Assembly (NCBI RefSeq): GCF_031844705.1
Contig: NZ_CP134609.1
Span: 2,666,001 to 2,730,000, forward strand
DNA length: 64,000 nucleotides
Direction: 5' to 3'
From: Streptomyces sp. ITFR-16
GTDB lineage: Bacteria > Actinomycetota > Actinomycetes > Streptomycetales > Streptomycetaceae
A program made the translations under genes and the position numbers. The notes beneath the pieces were generated by a model. It was not told the DNA's origin. It searched no databases and saw only the letters and a list, made by a program, of their open reading frames with translations. This document shows, piece by piece, positions 17,393-26,406 of the stretch (position 1 is the first letter of the stretch; every line of letters starts with the position of its first letter).

Positions 17393-18829
17393 GTGAGTGA
17401 CACCCCATTCGGATTCGGCCTTCCGCCGGAGGAGCCGGACGACGGCGACAAGGGCAAGAAGAACGACCCCACCGGAGGTGGGCAGGGTTCGGGCGGTCCG
17501 GCGAACCCGTTCGGCTTCGGCCCCGGCGCGGGCGGTGACAACCCCTTCGCCGCCATGTTCGGCTCGATGAACCCCAACGATCTGGGCGCCGCTTTCCAGC
17601 AGCTCGGCCAGATGCTGAGCTACGAGGGCGGTCCCGTGAACTGGGACATGGCGAAGCAGATCGCCCGCCAGACGGTCTCGCAGGGCACGCCGGACGGCAC
17701 CAAGGACGCCAGCGTCGGCCCCTCCGAGCGTGCCGCGGTCGACGAGGCGCTGCGCCTGGCCGACCTCTGGCTGGACGGCGTGACGTCGCTGCCCTCCGGT
17801 TCGGTCTCCACCGTGGCGTGGAGCCGTGCGGAGTGGGTGGAGGCCTCCCTGCCGGCCTGGCAGAAGCTGGTCGACCCGGTGGCCGAGCGTGTCGGGCTGG
17901 CCATGGGCGATGTGCTGCCCGAGGAGATGCAGGCCATGGCGGGCCCGCTGATCGGCATGATGCGGTCGATGGGCGGTGCGATGTTCGGCCAGCAGATCGG
18001 GCAGGCCGTCGGCGTGCTGGCGGGCGAGGTGGTCGGCTCGACCGACATCGGACTGCCGCTGGGCCCGGCCGGCAAGGCCGCGCTGCTTCCGCTGAACGTG
18101 GAGCGGTTCGGCAAGGACCTGAGCGTCCCGCAGGACGAGGTGCGGCTGTATCTGGCCCTGCGCGAGGCCGCCCACCAGCGGCTCTTCGCCCATGTGCCGT
18201 GGCTGCGCTCGCATCTGTTCGGTGCGGTCGAGGGCTATGCGCGCGGCATCAAGGTGGACACCAGCAAGCTGGAGGACGTGGTCGGCCAGTTCGACCCCTC
18301 GCAGCCGGAGCAGTTGCAGGACGCGCTCCAGCAGGGCATGTTCCAGCCGGAGGACACCCCGGAGCAGAAGGCCGCCCTGGCCCGTCTGGAGACGGCCCTC
18401 GCGCTGGTCGAGGGCTGGGTGGACGCCGTGGTCCACGAGGCCGCGAAGTCCCGGCTGACCTCCTCTGACGCGCTGCGCGAGACGATGCGCCGGCGCCGCG
18501 CGTCGGGCGGGCCCGCCGAGCAGACGTTCGCCACGCTCATCGGCCTCCAGCTGCGTCCCCGGCGGCTGCGGGACGCCTCGCGCCTGTGGGCCTCGCTCAC
18601 GGACGCGCGCGGGCTCGACGGACGCGACGCGCTCTGGGAGCACCCGGACATGCTGCCGACCGCTCACGACCTGGACGACCCGGACGGTTTCGTCCACCAC
18701 GAGCAGCCGGACTTCTCCGAGCTGGACAAGATGCTCGGCGAGGCGGCGAACGGCCCGCAGAAGCCCCCGGCCGGCTCCGACGGCCCGGCGGCCGAGGACG
18801 ACGACGGCAAGGACGACACGGACAAGTGA
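17393..18829 (+). CDS. DUF2342 zinc-dependent metalloprotease-like protein
   Basis: A 478-residue member of the DUF2342/Zincin_2 family. The N-terminal 45 residues are Gly/Pro/Asp-rich and disordered. The core (about residues 150-430) holds a Gly-rich amphipathic stretch (GQQIGQAVGVLAGEVVG) and LREAAHQRLF, the degenerate HExxH-equivalent of this family. Peptidase activity is inferred from fold and not demonstrated. The GTG start follows GAGGAAA. The stop overlaps the GTG of the downstream Nudix gene (GTGA), so the two are coupled. The mycobacterial counterpart, as I recall, is Rv3195, in the same relative position. Confidence 0.85.
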   Translation: MSDTPFGFGLPPEEPDDGDKGKKNDPTGGGQGSGGPANPFGFGPGAGGDNPFAAMFGSMNPNDLGAAFQQLGQMLSYEGGPVNWDMAKQIARQTVSQGTPDGTKDASVGPSERAAVDEALRLADLWLDGVTSLPSGSVSTVAWSRAEWVEASLPAWQKLVDPVAERVGLAMGDVLPEEMQAMAGPLIGMMRSMGGAMFGQQIGQAVGVLAGEVVGSTDIGLPLGPAGKAALLPLNVERFGKDLSVPQDEVRLYLALREAAHQRLFAHVPWLRSHLFGAVEGYARGIKVDTSKLEDVVGQFDPSQPEQLQDALQQGMFQPEDTPEQKAALARLETALALVEGWVDAVVHEAAKSRLTSSDALRETMRRRRASGGPAEQTFATLIGLQLRPRRLRDASRLWASLTDARGLDGRDALWEHPDMLPTAHDLDDPDGFVHHEQPDFSELDKMLGEAANGPQKPPAGSDGPAAEDDDGKDDTDK

Positions 18830-19383
18830 GCCTGCACGACGACGCCGTTCTCGTACTGAAGGGCTACGGGAGCGGCGAGGACGGGCTGGATGCCGCCCAG
18901 ACGGAGCTGCGGCAGGACTATCTGGACCATCTGGCGCGGCATCCCGACGGCATGTGGAAGGCCTGCGAGGCCGGGCATCTGACGGCCAGCGCCCTGGTCG
19001 TCGACCCGGAGCGCGGCCGGGTGCTGCTCACGCTGCACCGCAAGCTGCGGATGTGGCTGCAGATGGGCGGCCACTGCGAGCCCGGTGACGGCACCCTGGC
19101 CGCCGCGGCGCTGCGCGAGGCGACAGAGGAGTCCGGGATCACCGGACTGACACTGCCGGCGGGCGGTCCGGTGGCCCTGGACCGTCATCCGATCCCGGCC
19201 CCGTGCCACTGGCATCTGGATGTGCAGTACGTGGCGCTCGCGCCGTCGGGCGCGGCGGAGCGGATCAGTGACGAGTCGCTCGACCTGCGCTGGTTCGCGT
19301 ACGACGAGGTCGCCGGGGTCGCCGACTCCTCGGTGGTCCGTCTGCTGGAGCGCACCCGCGCGGCGCTGGGCGAGGGCCGGTAG
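18826..19383 (+). CDS. Nudix hydrolase
   Basis: A 185-residue Nudix enzyme. The box GHCEPGDGTLAAAALREATEESGI spans roughly residues 85-108, with the catalytic REATEESG core intact and one extra residue before it compared with the textbook spacing. An N-terminal helical extension precedes the fold. It overlaps the DUF2342 gene by four bases and ends at a strong hairpin. Nudix enzymes hydrolyse nucleoside diphosphates linked to another moiety; the substrate here cannot be read. Confidence 0.88.
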   Translation: MSLHDDAVLVLKGYGSGEDGLDAAQTELRQDYLDHLARHPDGMWKACEAGHLTASALVVDPERGRVLLTLHRKLRMWLQMGGHCEPGDGTLAAAALREATEESGITGLTLPAGGPVALDRHPIPAPCHWHLDVQYVALAPSGAAERISDESLDLRWFAYDEVAGVADSSVVRLLERTRAALGEGR

Positions 19384-19400
19384 GGAGTTCCGGGCGCGGG

Positions 19401-19432
19401 TAAGGGGCGGCCTCCCGAGAGGCCGCCCCTTA
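19401..19432. terminator. Bidirectional hairpin terminator
   Basis: Perfect 14-bp stem (19401-19414 and 19419-19432) with a 4-base CCGA loop, between the convergent Nudix and AIM24 genes. Confidence 0.8.
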
Positions 19433-19453
19433 CCGTTTCGCTGTGCGCGCCGC

Positions 19454-20209
19454 TCAGTTCCAGGCGTTGTTCTGGTTCTGCGCGTGGGAGCCCTGCTGGC
19501 CCATGCCGTACTGGGCGCGCAGGCCCTGGCCGATCTGGGCGCTCTGCGGGGGCAGGACCTCGCTCGGCTGCACCAGGGCGAAGCCCTGTCCGAGGAAGCT
19601 GAGCTCCCAGCCCTCGCCGGTGTTGCCGCGCCGGCGGAAGACACCCGAGGAGTGCGTCTGGGCCTGCATCTGCACCCGCAGGGAGCTGGACCAGGCGACG
19701 ATCGCGTCGGCGTCGGCGTTGACGTACTTGTCGGGCGTGACCTGCATCATCAGCGGCTGGCCGGAGGTCATCAGGGCGACCTTGCCGGTGCCGGAGATGT
19801 TGAGCTGGTACTTGCCGGTGCCCGAGATGCCGTACTGGCTGTCCACGGCGATGACCTCGCTGTGCAGCGAGGAGTCGAGCGCCAGCACATAGGCGCTGTC
19901 GACCGTCAGCCCGTCGCGGTCGACATCCACGATGTGGACGTACTGCGCGAGGTTGGCGAGATAGACGGTGCCCTGCCCGGAGCAGCGCATGAGGTCGAGG
20001 CCCTCACCGGTGTGCGCGCGGGCGCGGCGCTGTCCGTGCGACTGGTACTCGCCGTCGAACTCCATCAGGCCCTGGTAGGCGACCATGGCCCCCTTGCGGG
20101 CCAGGACGTCGTCGTGGCCGGTCAGCGAGACCCTCAGGAGCTGCGGGTTCTGGACCGTGTAGCGCTCCTGCGACTGCTGTTCCGTGTAGCTGAAAAGCGA
20201 ACTCTGCAT
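19454..20209 (-). CDS. AIM24-domain protein A
   Basis: A 251-residue AIM24 (TIGR00266-like) double-beta-helix protein. Typical motifs are VLARKGAMVAYQG near residue 35 and LISGTG-type repeats. The last 30 residues are Gln/Asn/Gly-rich. The AIM24 fold is named after a mitochondrial protein; in bacteria the role is unclear, with suggestions of membrane or stress association. Third gene of an operon with two other AIM24 proteins (19-bp gap from the previous), which implies a hetero-oligomer. Confidence 0.85.
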   Translation of the reverse strand: MQSSLFSYTEQQSQERYTVQNPQLLRVSLTGHDDVLARKGAMVAYQGLMEFDGEYQSHGQRRARAHTGEGLDLMRCSGQGTVYLANLAQYVHIVDVDRDGLTVDSAYVLALDSSLHSEVIAVDSQYGISGTGKYQLNISGTGKVALMTSGQPLMMQVTPDKYVNADADAIVAWSSSLRVQMQAQTHSSGVFRRRGNTGEGWELSFLGQGFALVQPSEVLPPQSAQIGQGLRAQYGMGQQGSHAQNQNNAWN

Positions 20210-20228
20210 GGTGTGTTCTCCCTCCCCG

Positions 20229-20909
20229 TCAGTTCCGGACGCGCAGCCGGTCGGTACTGTCCTCGCTCGGCTGGACGACGACGATCCCCTGGCCGGAGAA
20301 GGCCATCTGGAACGCCTCGCCGCTGCCCCGCCCGATCAGCGAGGATGCCTTGAAGCTGCGCTTGCCCTTCACCTTGAGGTTCGGGGACCACGCGACCAGG
20401 GCGTCCGGGTCGACGTACGTCTCGTCCTCGCCGCGTCCGCAGTCGACGACGATCGGCGTGCCGCGCGAGGTGATCGCGACCCAGCCGGTGCCGGAGATGC
20501 AGACGTTCCACAGGCCCTGGCCGGCGAACTTGGCCAGCCCCTTGACCCTTTCGACGCCCCAGGTGAGGTGGCCGTCGAAGGCGAGGACATTGGTGCCGTT
20601 GACCGAGAGGGAGTCGTTGTTGAGATTGATGACGACCACGTCGGCGCCGTAGTCGGCGAGGTAGAGCAGCCCGTCACCGGCGCACTTCATCAGGGGCGCG
20701 CCCTCGCCGGTGATCCACTGCGAGGCGATCTGGCGGACGGCGGGCGGGTTGGGCTCGTACTGGATGAAGCCCTCGTACGCCACCATCGAGCCGGTGCGCG
20801 CGAAGAGGTCCTGGCCGGTGGCCATGGCCACCTTCAGCATCGAATGGCCGTGGTTCTCCATCCGGGCCGTGACGGGGGTCGGGGCGTAGCCCGCGAGTTG
20901 CTGGTTCAT
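20229..20909 (-). CDS. AIM24-domain protein B
   Basis: A 226-residue paralogue of its two neighbours. It contains LFARTGSMVAYEGFI, the same conserved strand-turn-strand as protein A, and ends in QGIVVVQPSED, matching the terminal VVQP motif of the other two. The ATG at 20909 is 11 bp after the TerD-AIM24 stop. The middle gene of a three-gene operon. Function unknown. Confidence 0.85.
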   Translation of the reverse strand: MNQQLAGYAPTPVTARMENHGHSMLKVAMATGQDLFARTGSMVAYEGFIQYEPNPPAVRQIASQWITGEGAPLMKCAGDGLLYLADYGADVVVINLNNDSLSVNGTNVLAFDGHLTWGVERVKGLAKFAGQGLWNVCISGTGWVAITSRGTPIVVDCGRGEDETYVDPDALVAWSPNLKVKGKRSFKASSLIGRGSGEAFQMAFSGQGIVVVQPSEDSTDRLRVRN

Positions 20910-20920
20910 GACGGGCTCCC

Positions 20921-22546
20921 TCAGACCTCGTAGGGCTGGACGACGATGAAGTTGCCGGGTGCGCCCCGGAACTGGAGGTTCACGGTCTCTCCGCTGTGTC
21001 CGGGGTAGGCGTTGCGGCGCAGCCGGACCTGGCTGGAGATGATCACCTGGGACGCTGCCGACCACGCCACGACGGCGTTGCAGTCGGCGAAGGTGGTCGG
21101 GGTGACCGGCAGGACGACGGGGACACCGTGGGTCTTGACGACGATGGTGCCGGTGCCCTGGAACTGCATGGTGAACAGGGCGCCGCCGGGGATGCCGTGG
21201 CCCTCGATCCTGCGGACCTCGTACTGGAGCGACTCGTCGAAGGCGAGGACGCTCTCGGCCGAGACGCAGATGCCGTCGCCCTGGAGTTCGATGGCGTGCA
21301 GATGGGAGCCGTCCTCGGCGAGGAAGACCTGTCCGCGGCCGGTACAGCGCATCAGCTGCATTTCCTGGCCGGTGGCGTTGCCGACCATCCGGCCCGCGAA
21401 ACCGGCACCCTTGTAGCCGAAGTCCACCTTGCCCTGGTACATCACCATGCTGCCCTGGCGGGCCAGCACGCCCGTGCCGCCCATGGTGAGGTCCACGCGC
21501 ATGAGCTGCTGGTTCTGCGGGGTCCAGCGCTGGCCGGTGGCGGTCTCCTTGTACGCCTGCAGCGCGGCCTGGAGCCCGGCGCCGGCCTGCGGCACCCCTT
21601 GCGGCACGCCCTGGGGCGCACCGCCCGGCGGCATACCGGGAGGCTGCTGCCCGAACGGAGCCTGCGGCGGCTGTCCGAACGGGTTGGGGGCCGGCTGTCC
21701 GTAGGGCGCGGGCGCCTGTCCCGGGACCTGCCCGAACTGCGGCTGCTGGGGCTGCTGTCCCGGCTGTCCGTACGGAGCGGGCGCGGGCGGCGGCGGTACG
21801 GTGCCGCCCGGCGGGGCCAGCGGTGCCGCGATCGTCGGCGCGGCGTGCATCTGCTGCTGCGGGGCGGGGGCGGCCGGGGCACCGAAGGACGGTGCGGGCT
21901 GCGGGGCCTGAGGCGCCTGCGGTGCGGCCGGGGCTCCGAACGGGGGAGCCGGCGCCGCCTGCGCGGGCGGGGCGAAGGACGGGGCCCCAGCCTGCGGCTG
22001 CGGGGCGGCCGGGGCCTCCTCGGCGACCTCGCCGCCGAAGTTCTTCAGCAGCGCGTCGAGTCCGCCGTCGAAGCCCTGTCCCACGGCGGCGAACCGCCAG
22101 ACGTCCTTCAGATAGAAGTCACCCAGCATGACGGCACGCTCGGTGGTGAACTCCGAGCCGGTGAAGGCGTACCTGACGACTTCCTCGCCGCCCGCCACGA
22201 TCCGGATGTACCCGGGCCCCACCTGTGACATCTGCCCGGCGCCGTCCACCGTCGCGGTGAAGGACAGCTTGTGGATGTTCGCCGGAATTCGGTCCAGGGT
22301 GACGCGGAACGACTCGGTGTCACCTGCCTGGGCGCCGAGGAGCTGAATGGACTCCTCGGGAGATTTCGGCTGATTGAAGAAGACGAAATACCGGTCGTCG
22401 GAGAGCTGCTCATTGGCATCGAGGCCGAAGCAGCTGATGTCAAAGGTCAGTCCCGGGCCGGCGATCTGCACACCTACGTACAGGTCCGTCCCCGGCGTGA
22501 GATCGCTGATCTTGGCCTTGTGGCCGCGTTGGAATTCCCTGGCCAT
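20921..22546 (-). CDS. TerD-AIM24 fusion protein
   Basis: A 541-residue two-domain protein. Residues 1 to about 185 are a TerD (tellurium-resistance/stress) domain with the Ca-binding type motif FDISCFGLDANEQLSDD. Residues about 335-541 are an AIM24 domain (VLARQGSMVMYQGKV). Between lies a 150-residue Pro/Gln/Ala/Gly linker with repeated YGQP, FGQPP and PSFGAPA units. TerD domains bind calcium and associate with membrane stress responses. First gene of the operon, with the start at MAREFQRGHKAK. The fusion ties the AIM24 family to the Ter system; the biochemical role is open. Confidence 0.87.
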   Translation of the reverse strand: MAREFQRGHKAKISDLTPGTDLYVGVQIAGPGLTFDISCFGLDANEQLSDDRYFVFFNQPKSPEESIQLLGAQAGDTESFRVTLDRIPANIHKLSFTATVDGAGQMSQVGPGYIRIVAGGEEVVRYAFTGSEFTTERAVMLGDFYLKDVWRFAAVGQGFDGGLDALLKNFGGEVAEEAPAAPQPQAGAPSFAPPAQAAPAPPFGAPAAPQAPQAPQPAPSFGAPAAPAPQQQMHAAPTIAAPLAPPGGTVPPPPAPAPYGQPGQQPQQPQFGQVPGQAPAPYGQPAPNPFGQPPQAPFGQQPPGMPPGGAPQGVPQGVPQAGAGLQAALQAYKETATGQRWTPQNQQLMRVDLTMGGTGVLARQGSMVMYQGKVDFGYKGAGFAGRMVGNATGQEMQLMRCTGRGQVFLAEDGSHLHAIELQGDGICVSAESVLAFDESLQYEVRRIEGHGIPGGALFTMQFQGTGTIVVKTHGVPVVLPVTPTTFADCNAVVAWSAASQVIISSQVRLRRNAYPGHSGETVNLQFRGAPGNFIVVQPYEV

Positions 22547-22652
22547 GCGTAACGACCGTCCCCCATCCGGAAGGTGAATGCGTCGGGTCAGGCTAACCGC
22601 AAAGTCCCGCATCGGACCAAGCCGGTACAGACCCGGTACACAACCGCGGAGG

Positions 22653-23276
22653 TCACTCGCCGCGCGCGGCGGGCAGATGCGGCAGCCGGTCGGCCGCCAC
22701 CACCCCTTCGAGATAGCCCCGGGCCCGCTCCGTGCGGGGGTAGGCGTCGAGGAGCCGCCAGAACCTCGGCCCGTGCCCGGGGACCAGGAGATGCGCCAGC
22801 TCATGGACGAGCACGTAGTCGACGACGTACTCCGGCATGCCCTGCAGCCGGTGCGACAGGCGGATGCTGCCCTCGGCGGGGGTGCAGGAGCCCCAGCGGG
22901 TGTTCTGGTTGGTCACCCACCGCACCGAGACGGGCCGGGCCCGGCCCTGGAAATACTGGGCGGACAGGCGCTCCGCGCGTTCGGCGAGCTCGGTGTCGCC
23001 GAGGATGCGCTTGTTCTCCTGGGCGGCGAGCTTGTCGAGCATCACGCTCACCCAGCGCTGCTCCTCGGCCTCGGACATCCGGGCGGGGATCAGCACGATC
23101 GTGCGGTCGCCCTCCCGGTACGCGGAGACCGTTCGGCTGCGCCGGGTGCTCCTGCGGACCTCGACCGCGCTCGTCGCCGAGGCGCGGGGCGGGTGGTCTT
23201 CGGCGCTGCGCCGGCGGGTTCCGGCACCGCGCGCGGAAGTCTCCCCGGCGAGGCCGGGTGACGGGTCGGCGGGCAC
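22653..23276 (-). CDS. YgjP/DUF45-type metallopeptidase
   Basis: A 207-residue predicted zinc metallopeptidase of the YgjP-like (M48-type) group. The active-site HELAH is at residues 158-162, followed by VPGHGPRFW; the family's NTRWGSC motif is near 125-131. The first 45 residues are basic and low-complexity. No transmembrane segment is evident, so it is cytoplasmic. Divergent from the RRE-E1 gene; upstream of the TerD operon on the same strand but separated by 106 bp. Substrate unknown. Confidence 0.88.
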   Translation of the reverse strand: MPADPSPGLAGETSARGAGTRRRSAEDHPPRASATSAVEVRRSTRRSRTVSAYREGDRTIVLIPARMSEAEEQRWVSVMLDKLAAQENKRILGDTELAERAERLSAQYFQGRARPVSVRWVTNQNTRWGSCTPAEGSIRLSHRLQGMPEYVVDYVLVHELAHLLVPGHGPRFWRLLDAYPRTERARGYLEGVVAADRLPHLPAARGE

Positions 23277-23380
23277 GGCACGACGTTACCCGCTGTCAGT
23301 GGGGGAAGTCCCGCCTCCGGGACGGTTCAGACATGATCCACCCCACGGCTTGCACCATTTGAACGACTAATACCCACGCC

Positions 23381-23389
23381 TGTGGATAA
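23381..23389. promoter_or_regulatory. DnaA-box-like TTATCCACA
   Basis: TGTGGATAA, the reverse complement of the perfect TTATCCACA DnaA box, in the intergenic gap 74 bases before the RRE-E1 gene. A single isolated match; chance occurrence cannot be excluded, although A/T-rich nonamers are rare in DNA of this GC. Confidence 0.3.
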
Positions 23390-23462
23390 CTTTTCGCACG
23401 CCCGGGCCGTCCCCTGCATTCTGGCAATGGATCTCGCACAGCCACACAGACCGGGGGAAGCC

Positions 23463-24608
23463 GTGCATCCGATGTTGAAGCCCGCACTCCGCCGCGCATG
23501 GCGCGGCCGCGGCACCGTGCAATTCGGAGTGACGCCCGCACATGCGGTGAAGGTCGGCCCGATGGATATCGCGACGGGCTGTTTTCTGGAACTTCTCGAC
23601 GGAACGCGGGGTATGCCGCTGCTGTACGAGGAGGCCCGCACCCTCGACCTGAACGCACGTCAGGTCGACACGCTCGTGATGCGGTTGGTGGACGCCGGAC
23701 TGATCGACGACGTCCGCGCGGGCGGCGCCCCGGCCGACGCGTTACGGAAGCGGGCGGATGTCCTGGAGCGCCACCGGCCCGACCTGGCGTCACTCTCCGT
23801 GGTCCATCCGGAGCCCGGCGGAGGCATGGGACGGCTGGCGGCCCGTCGCTCGATGCGCGTCCAGGTGAGGGGAGCCGGGCGGGTCGGCGCGGCCGTCGCG
23901 GCGGTGCTCTCCGGGTCCGGGGTGGGCCGGGTCGAGGTCCTGGACGGTGGCTGCGCCGAGCCGGGTGACGTGGCGCCCGGCGGGCTGCCCGCCTCGGCCG
24001 TCGGGGAGCGCAGGGACATGGCGGCCCGCCAGCTGGTGCGCCGCTCGGCCCCGGGTCCGGCGCCCCGGGCCACCGCGGCGGCGGCCGGCCAGGGCGGCGG
24101 GGAGCCGGGGCTGTCCCTGATCGTGGTGGCCCCGCGCGACGGCCCGTCCGCGTACCTCCCCGATCCGGGCACGGCCGAGCCCTGGATCTCCTCGGGCACC
24201 CCTCATCTCTACGCCGGAGTGATCGAGGCCACGGGATTCGTCGGGCCCCTGGTGCTCCCGGGCGGCACGGCCTGCGCGGGGTGCCTGGATCTGCGCCGGC
24301 GCGAGCGGGACCCGCAGTGGCCGCGGATGCTCGCGCAGTGGCAGTCGGGCCGCCGCAGCGCCGTCCAGGCCTGCGACCTGGGGCTGGCGACAGCGGTGGC
24401 GGGTCTCGCGGCGGCCCACGCCCTGGCCTTCCTGGACGGCGAACTGCCCATGAGCACGGGCACCCGGTGGGAGGCCGCGCTGCCGCTGTTGGACTGGCGG
24501 TCGGAGCGGATCGGGGCCCACCTCGACTGTCGCTGTGGAGCGGCTGGGCACACTGAGGGGGTGCGCACCTCCGGCGCCGGAACGGCGCACGACACAATGG
24601 CCGGGTAA
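23463..24608 (+). CDS. Orphan RRE-plus-E1-like (ThiF/TOMM F-type) protein
   Basis: A 381-residue protein. Residues 1 to about 85 resemble the winged-helix RiPP recognition element seen in cyclodehydratase partner proteins (ELLDGTRGMPLL, then a helix-turn-helix ending DAGLIDDV). A Rossmann E1-like fold follows (VRGAGRVGAAVAA). Zinc cysteines are present as CAGC followed by LDLRRRERDPQWP, typical of TOMM F proteins, and a C-terminal CRC. The NxxRQ motif and catalytic lysine of adenylating E1 enzymes are missing, so it is probably non-catalytic. No YcaO or precursor peptide is nearby. The GTG start follows GGGGGAAG. Role unknown. Confidence 0.78.
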   Translation: MHPMLKPALRRAWRGRGTVQFGVTPAHAVKVGPMDIATGCFLELLDGTRGMPLLYEEARTLDLNARQVDTLVMRLVDAGLIDDVRAGGAPADALRKRADVLERHRPDLASLSVVHPEPGGGMGRLAARRSMRVQVRGAGRVGAAVAAVLSGSGVGRVEVLDGGCAEPGDVAPGGLPASAVGERRDMAARQLVRRSAPGPAPRATAAAAGQGGGEPGLSLIVVAPRDGPSAYLPDPGTAEPWISSGTPHLYAGVIEATGFVGPLVLPGGTACAGCLDLRRRERDPQWPRMLAQWQSGRRSAVQACDLGLATAVAGLAAAHALAFLDGELPMSTGTRWEAALPLLDWRSERIGAHLDCRCGAAGHTEGVRTSGAGTAHDTMAG

Positions 24609-24649
24609 CCGCCGCACGCAGCGCGGCAGTCTGGGATTTGGAGGGGCTT

Positions 24650-26143
24650 ATGTCTGATCTTCCCCGGAAGGCGGTCACCCGAACCGCCAAGCTGGCCGCG
24701 CTGCCTTTGGGGTTCGCGGGCCGGGCCACCTGGGGCCTGGGCAAGCGCATCGGCGGGAAGTCCGCGGAGCTGGTCGCCCGCGAGGTGCAGCAGCGCACGG
24801 CCGACCAGCTCTTCAAGGTCCTGGGCGAGCTGAAGGGCGGGGCGATGAAGCTCGGGCAGGCCCTTTCCGTCTTCGAGTCCGCCCTGCCCGAGGAGGTCGC
24901 GGGTCCCTACCGGGCGGCGCTCACCAAACTGCAGGAGGCCGCGCCTCCCCTGCCGAGCGGCACCGTGCACGCGGTGCTGGCGGAGCGGATCGGCGAGGAC
25001 TGGCGGGACCTCTTCCTCAGCTTCGAGGACAAGCCGTCCGCCGCCGCCTCGATCGGGCAGGTGCACCGGGCGGTGTGGCACGACGGCCGGGACGTCGCGG
25101 TGAAGGTGCAGTATCCGGGCGCCGGGGAGGCGCTGCTGTCGGATCTGACCCAGCTCAGCCGGTTCGCCCGGCTGCTGGGCCCGCTGATCCCGGGCATGGA
25201 CATCAAGCCGCTCATCACGGAGCTGCGCGACCGGGTCTCCGAGGAGCTGGACTACGAGCAGGAGGCGCGGTCCCAGCGGGAGCACGCCGAGGAGTTCGCG
25301 GACGATCCCGATGTGGTGGTGCCCGGGGTGGTCCACCAGTCCGACCAGGTGCTGGTCACCGAGTGGATCGACGGGGTGCCGCTGGCCGATGTGATCGCCG
25401 ACGGGACGCCCGCGCAGCGGGACCGGGCCGGACAGCTGCTGGCCCGGTTCCTCTTCTCGGGCCCGGCCCGCACGGGCCTGCTGCACGCGGACCCGCACCC
25501 GGGCAACTTCCGCCTGCTGCCCCCGGACCCGGCCGAGAGCGCGGCCGGCGACGAGGGCGGTGACGCGGATGGTGACGCGGACGCCGGGGTGGAGCGGTGG
25601 CGGCTCGGTGTCCTGGACTTCGGCACGGTGGACCGGCTGCCGGGCGGGCTGCCGCAGACCATCGGGGACTCGCTGCGGCTGACCCTGCTGGGCGAGGCGG
25701 AGGCGGTGTACGAGCTGCTGCGCGAGGAGGGGTTCGTCAAGGACTCGATCGACCTCGATCCGGACGCGGTGCTCGACTACCTCCTGCCGATCATCGAACC
25801 GGCGGAGGTGGAGGAGTTCACGTTCAGCAGGGGCTGGATGCGCAATCAGGCGGCCCGCATAGCGGATCCGCGGTCCCCCGCCCATCAGCTGGGCAAGCAG
25901 CTCAACCTGCCGCCCTCGTATCTGCTGATACACCGGGTGACGCTGAGCACGATCGGGGTGCTGTGCCAGCTCGGCGCCACGGTCCGGCTGCGCGAGGAAC
26001 TCGAGTCCTGGCTCCCGGGGTTCGTGCCGGCGGAGGAGGACGAGGGCTTCGAGGAAGCCGTCGAAGCCGGGGAAGCCGATGAGACCGAAGGCGCCGAAGA
26101 GGCCGAAGAGGAAGGTGCGGCGGCGACCGCGGACGTCAGGTAG
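24650..26143 (+). CDS. ABC1/UbiB-family atypical kinase
   Basis: A 497-residue member of the ABC1 (AarF/UbiB/COQ8) kinase-like family. Diagnostic motifs: KLGQ at about residue 67 (GGAMKLGQALS), the Ala-rich nucleotide loop SAAASIGQVHRA, the VAVKVQYPG lysine, HADPHPGN and LDFGT. The C-terminal 35 residues are Glu/Ala-rich. Homologues act on lipid or quinone metabolism at the membrane as ATPases rather than protein kinases. The ATG follows GGAGGGG. Its place just upstream of wblC on the opposite strand matches, from memory, Rv3197 next to whiB7. Exact pathway unknown. Confidence 0.88.
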   Translation: MSDLPRKAVTRTAKLAALPLGFAGRATWGLGKRIGGKSAELVAREVQQRTADQLFKVLGELKGGAMKLGQALSVFESALPEEVAGPYRAALTKLQEAAPPLPSGTVHAVLAERIGEDWRDLFLSFEDKPSAAASIGQVHRAVWHDGRDVAVKVQYPGAGEALLSDLTQLSRFARLLGPLIPGMDIKPLITELRDRVSEELDYEQEARSQREHAEEFADDPDVVVPGVVHQSDQVLVTEWIDGVPLADVIADGTPAQRDRAGQLLARFLFSGPARTGLLHADPHPGNFRLLPPDPAESAAGDEGGDADGDADAGVERWRLGVLDFGTVDRLPGGLPQTIGDSLRLTLLGEAEAVYELLREEGFVKDSIDLDPDAVLDYLLPIIEPAEVEEFTFSRGWMRNQAARIADPRSPAHQLGKQLNLPPSYLLIHRVTLSTIGVLCQLGATVRLREELESWLPGFVPAEEDEGFEEAVEAGEADETEGAEEAEEEGAAATADVR

Positions 26144-26155
26144 CGGGGCCGCCCG

Positions 26156-26359
26156 TCACCACCAGGCGGAGTCGAGGCGGCCCTCGATGGACCTGATGTG
26201 GGTGCGCGCGCAGGTGTCGCAGAAGTAGCGGCGACTGCCGTTCTCCACGGAACAGATCCAGGTCGGCGGTGCGCTGTCGCTTCCCGCGTCGGTGCCGCAC
26301 AGGGCGCATACGACGCGGTCGGGGCCCGGCGTTTCGGGGCGGTGCCTGTCCTCGTCCAC
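26156..26359 (-). CDS. Small zinc-ribbon-like protein, 67 aa
   Basis: A 67-residue protein with two CxxC knuckles, CALC near residue 17 and CDTC near 48, plus a further Cys in WICSVENG. This suggests a treble-clef or zinc-ribbon fold. The tail RSIEGRLDSAWW looks conserved among Streptomyces homologues as I remember them. The GTG start at 26359 has only a weak ribosome-binding site, so the start is tentative. It lies tail-to-tail with the ABC1 gene (12-bp gap). No function can be assigned. Confidence 0.65.
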   Translation of the reverse strand: MDEDRHRPETPGPDRVVCALCGTDAGSDSAPPTWICSVENGSRRYFCDTCARTHIRSIEGRLDSAWW

Positions 26360-26406
26360 CTCGTGACGATAACTCCGGCCGTGCGATGCGGCATGACGAC
26401 GCACGA

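Noticed and set aside
21540..22020. Short repeated units resembling a repeat array
   Set aside because: They encode the Pro/Gln/Gly linker of the TerD-AIM24 protein in frame; spacing and sequence are irregular, with no spacer-repeat pattern, so not CRISPR.
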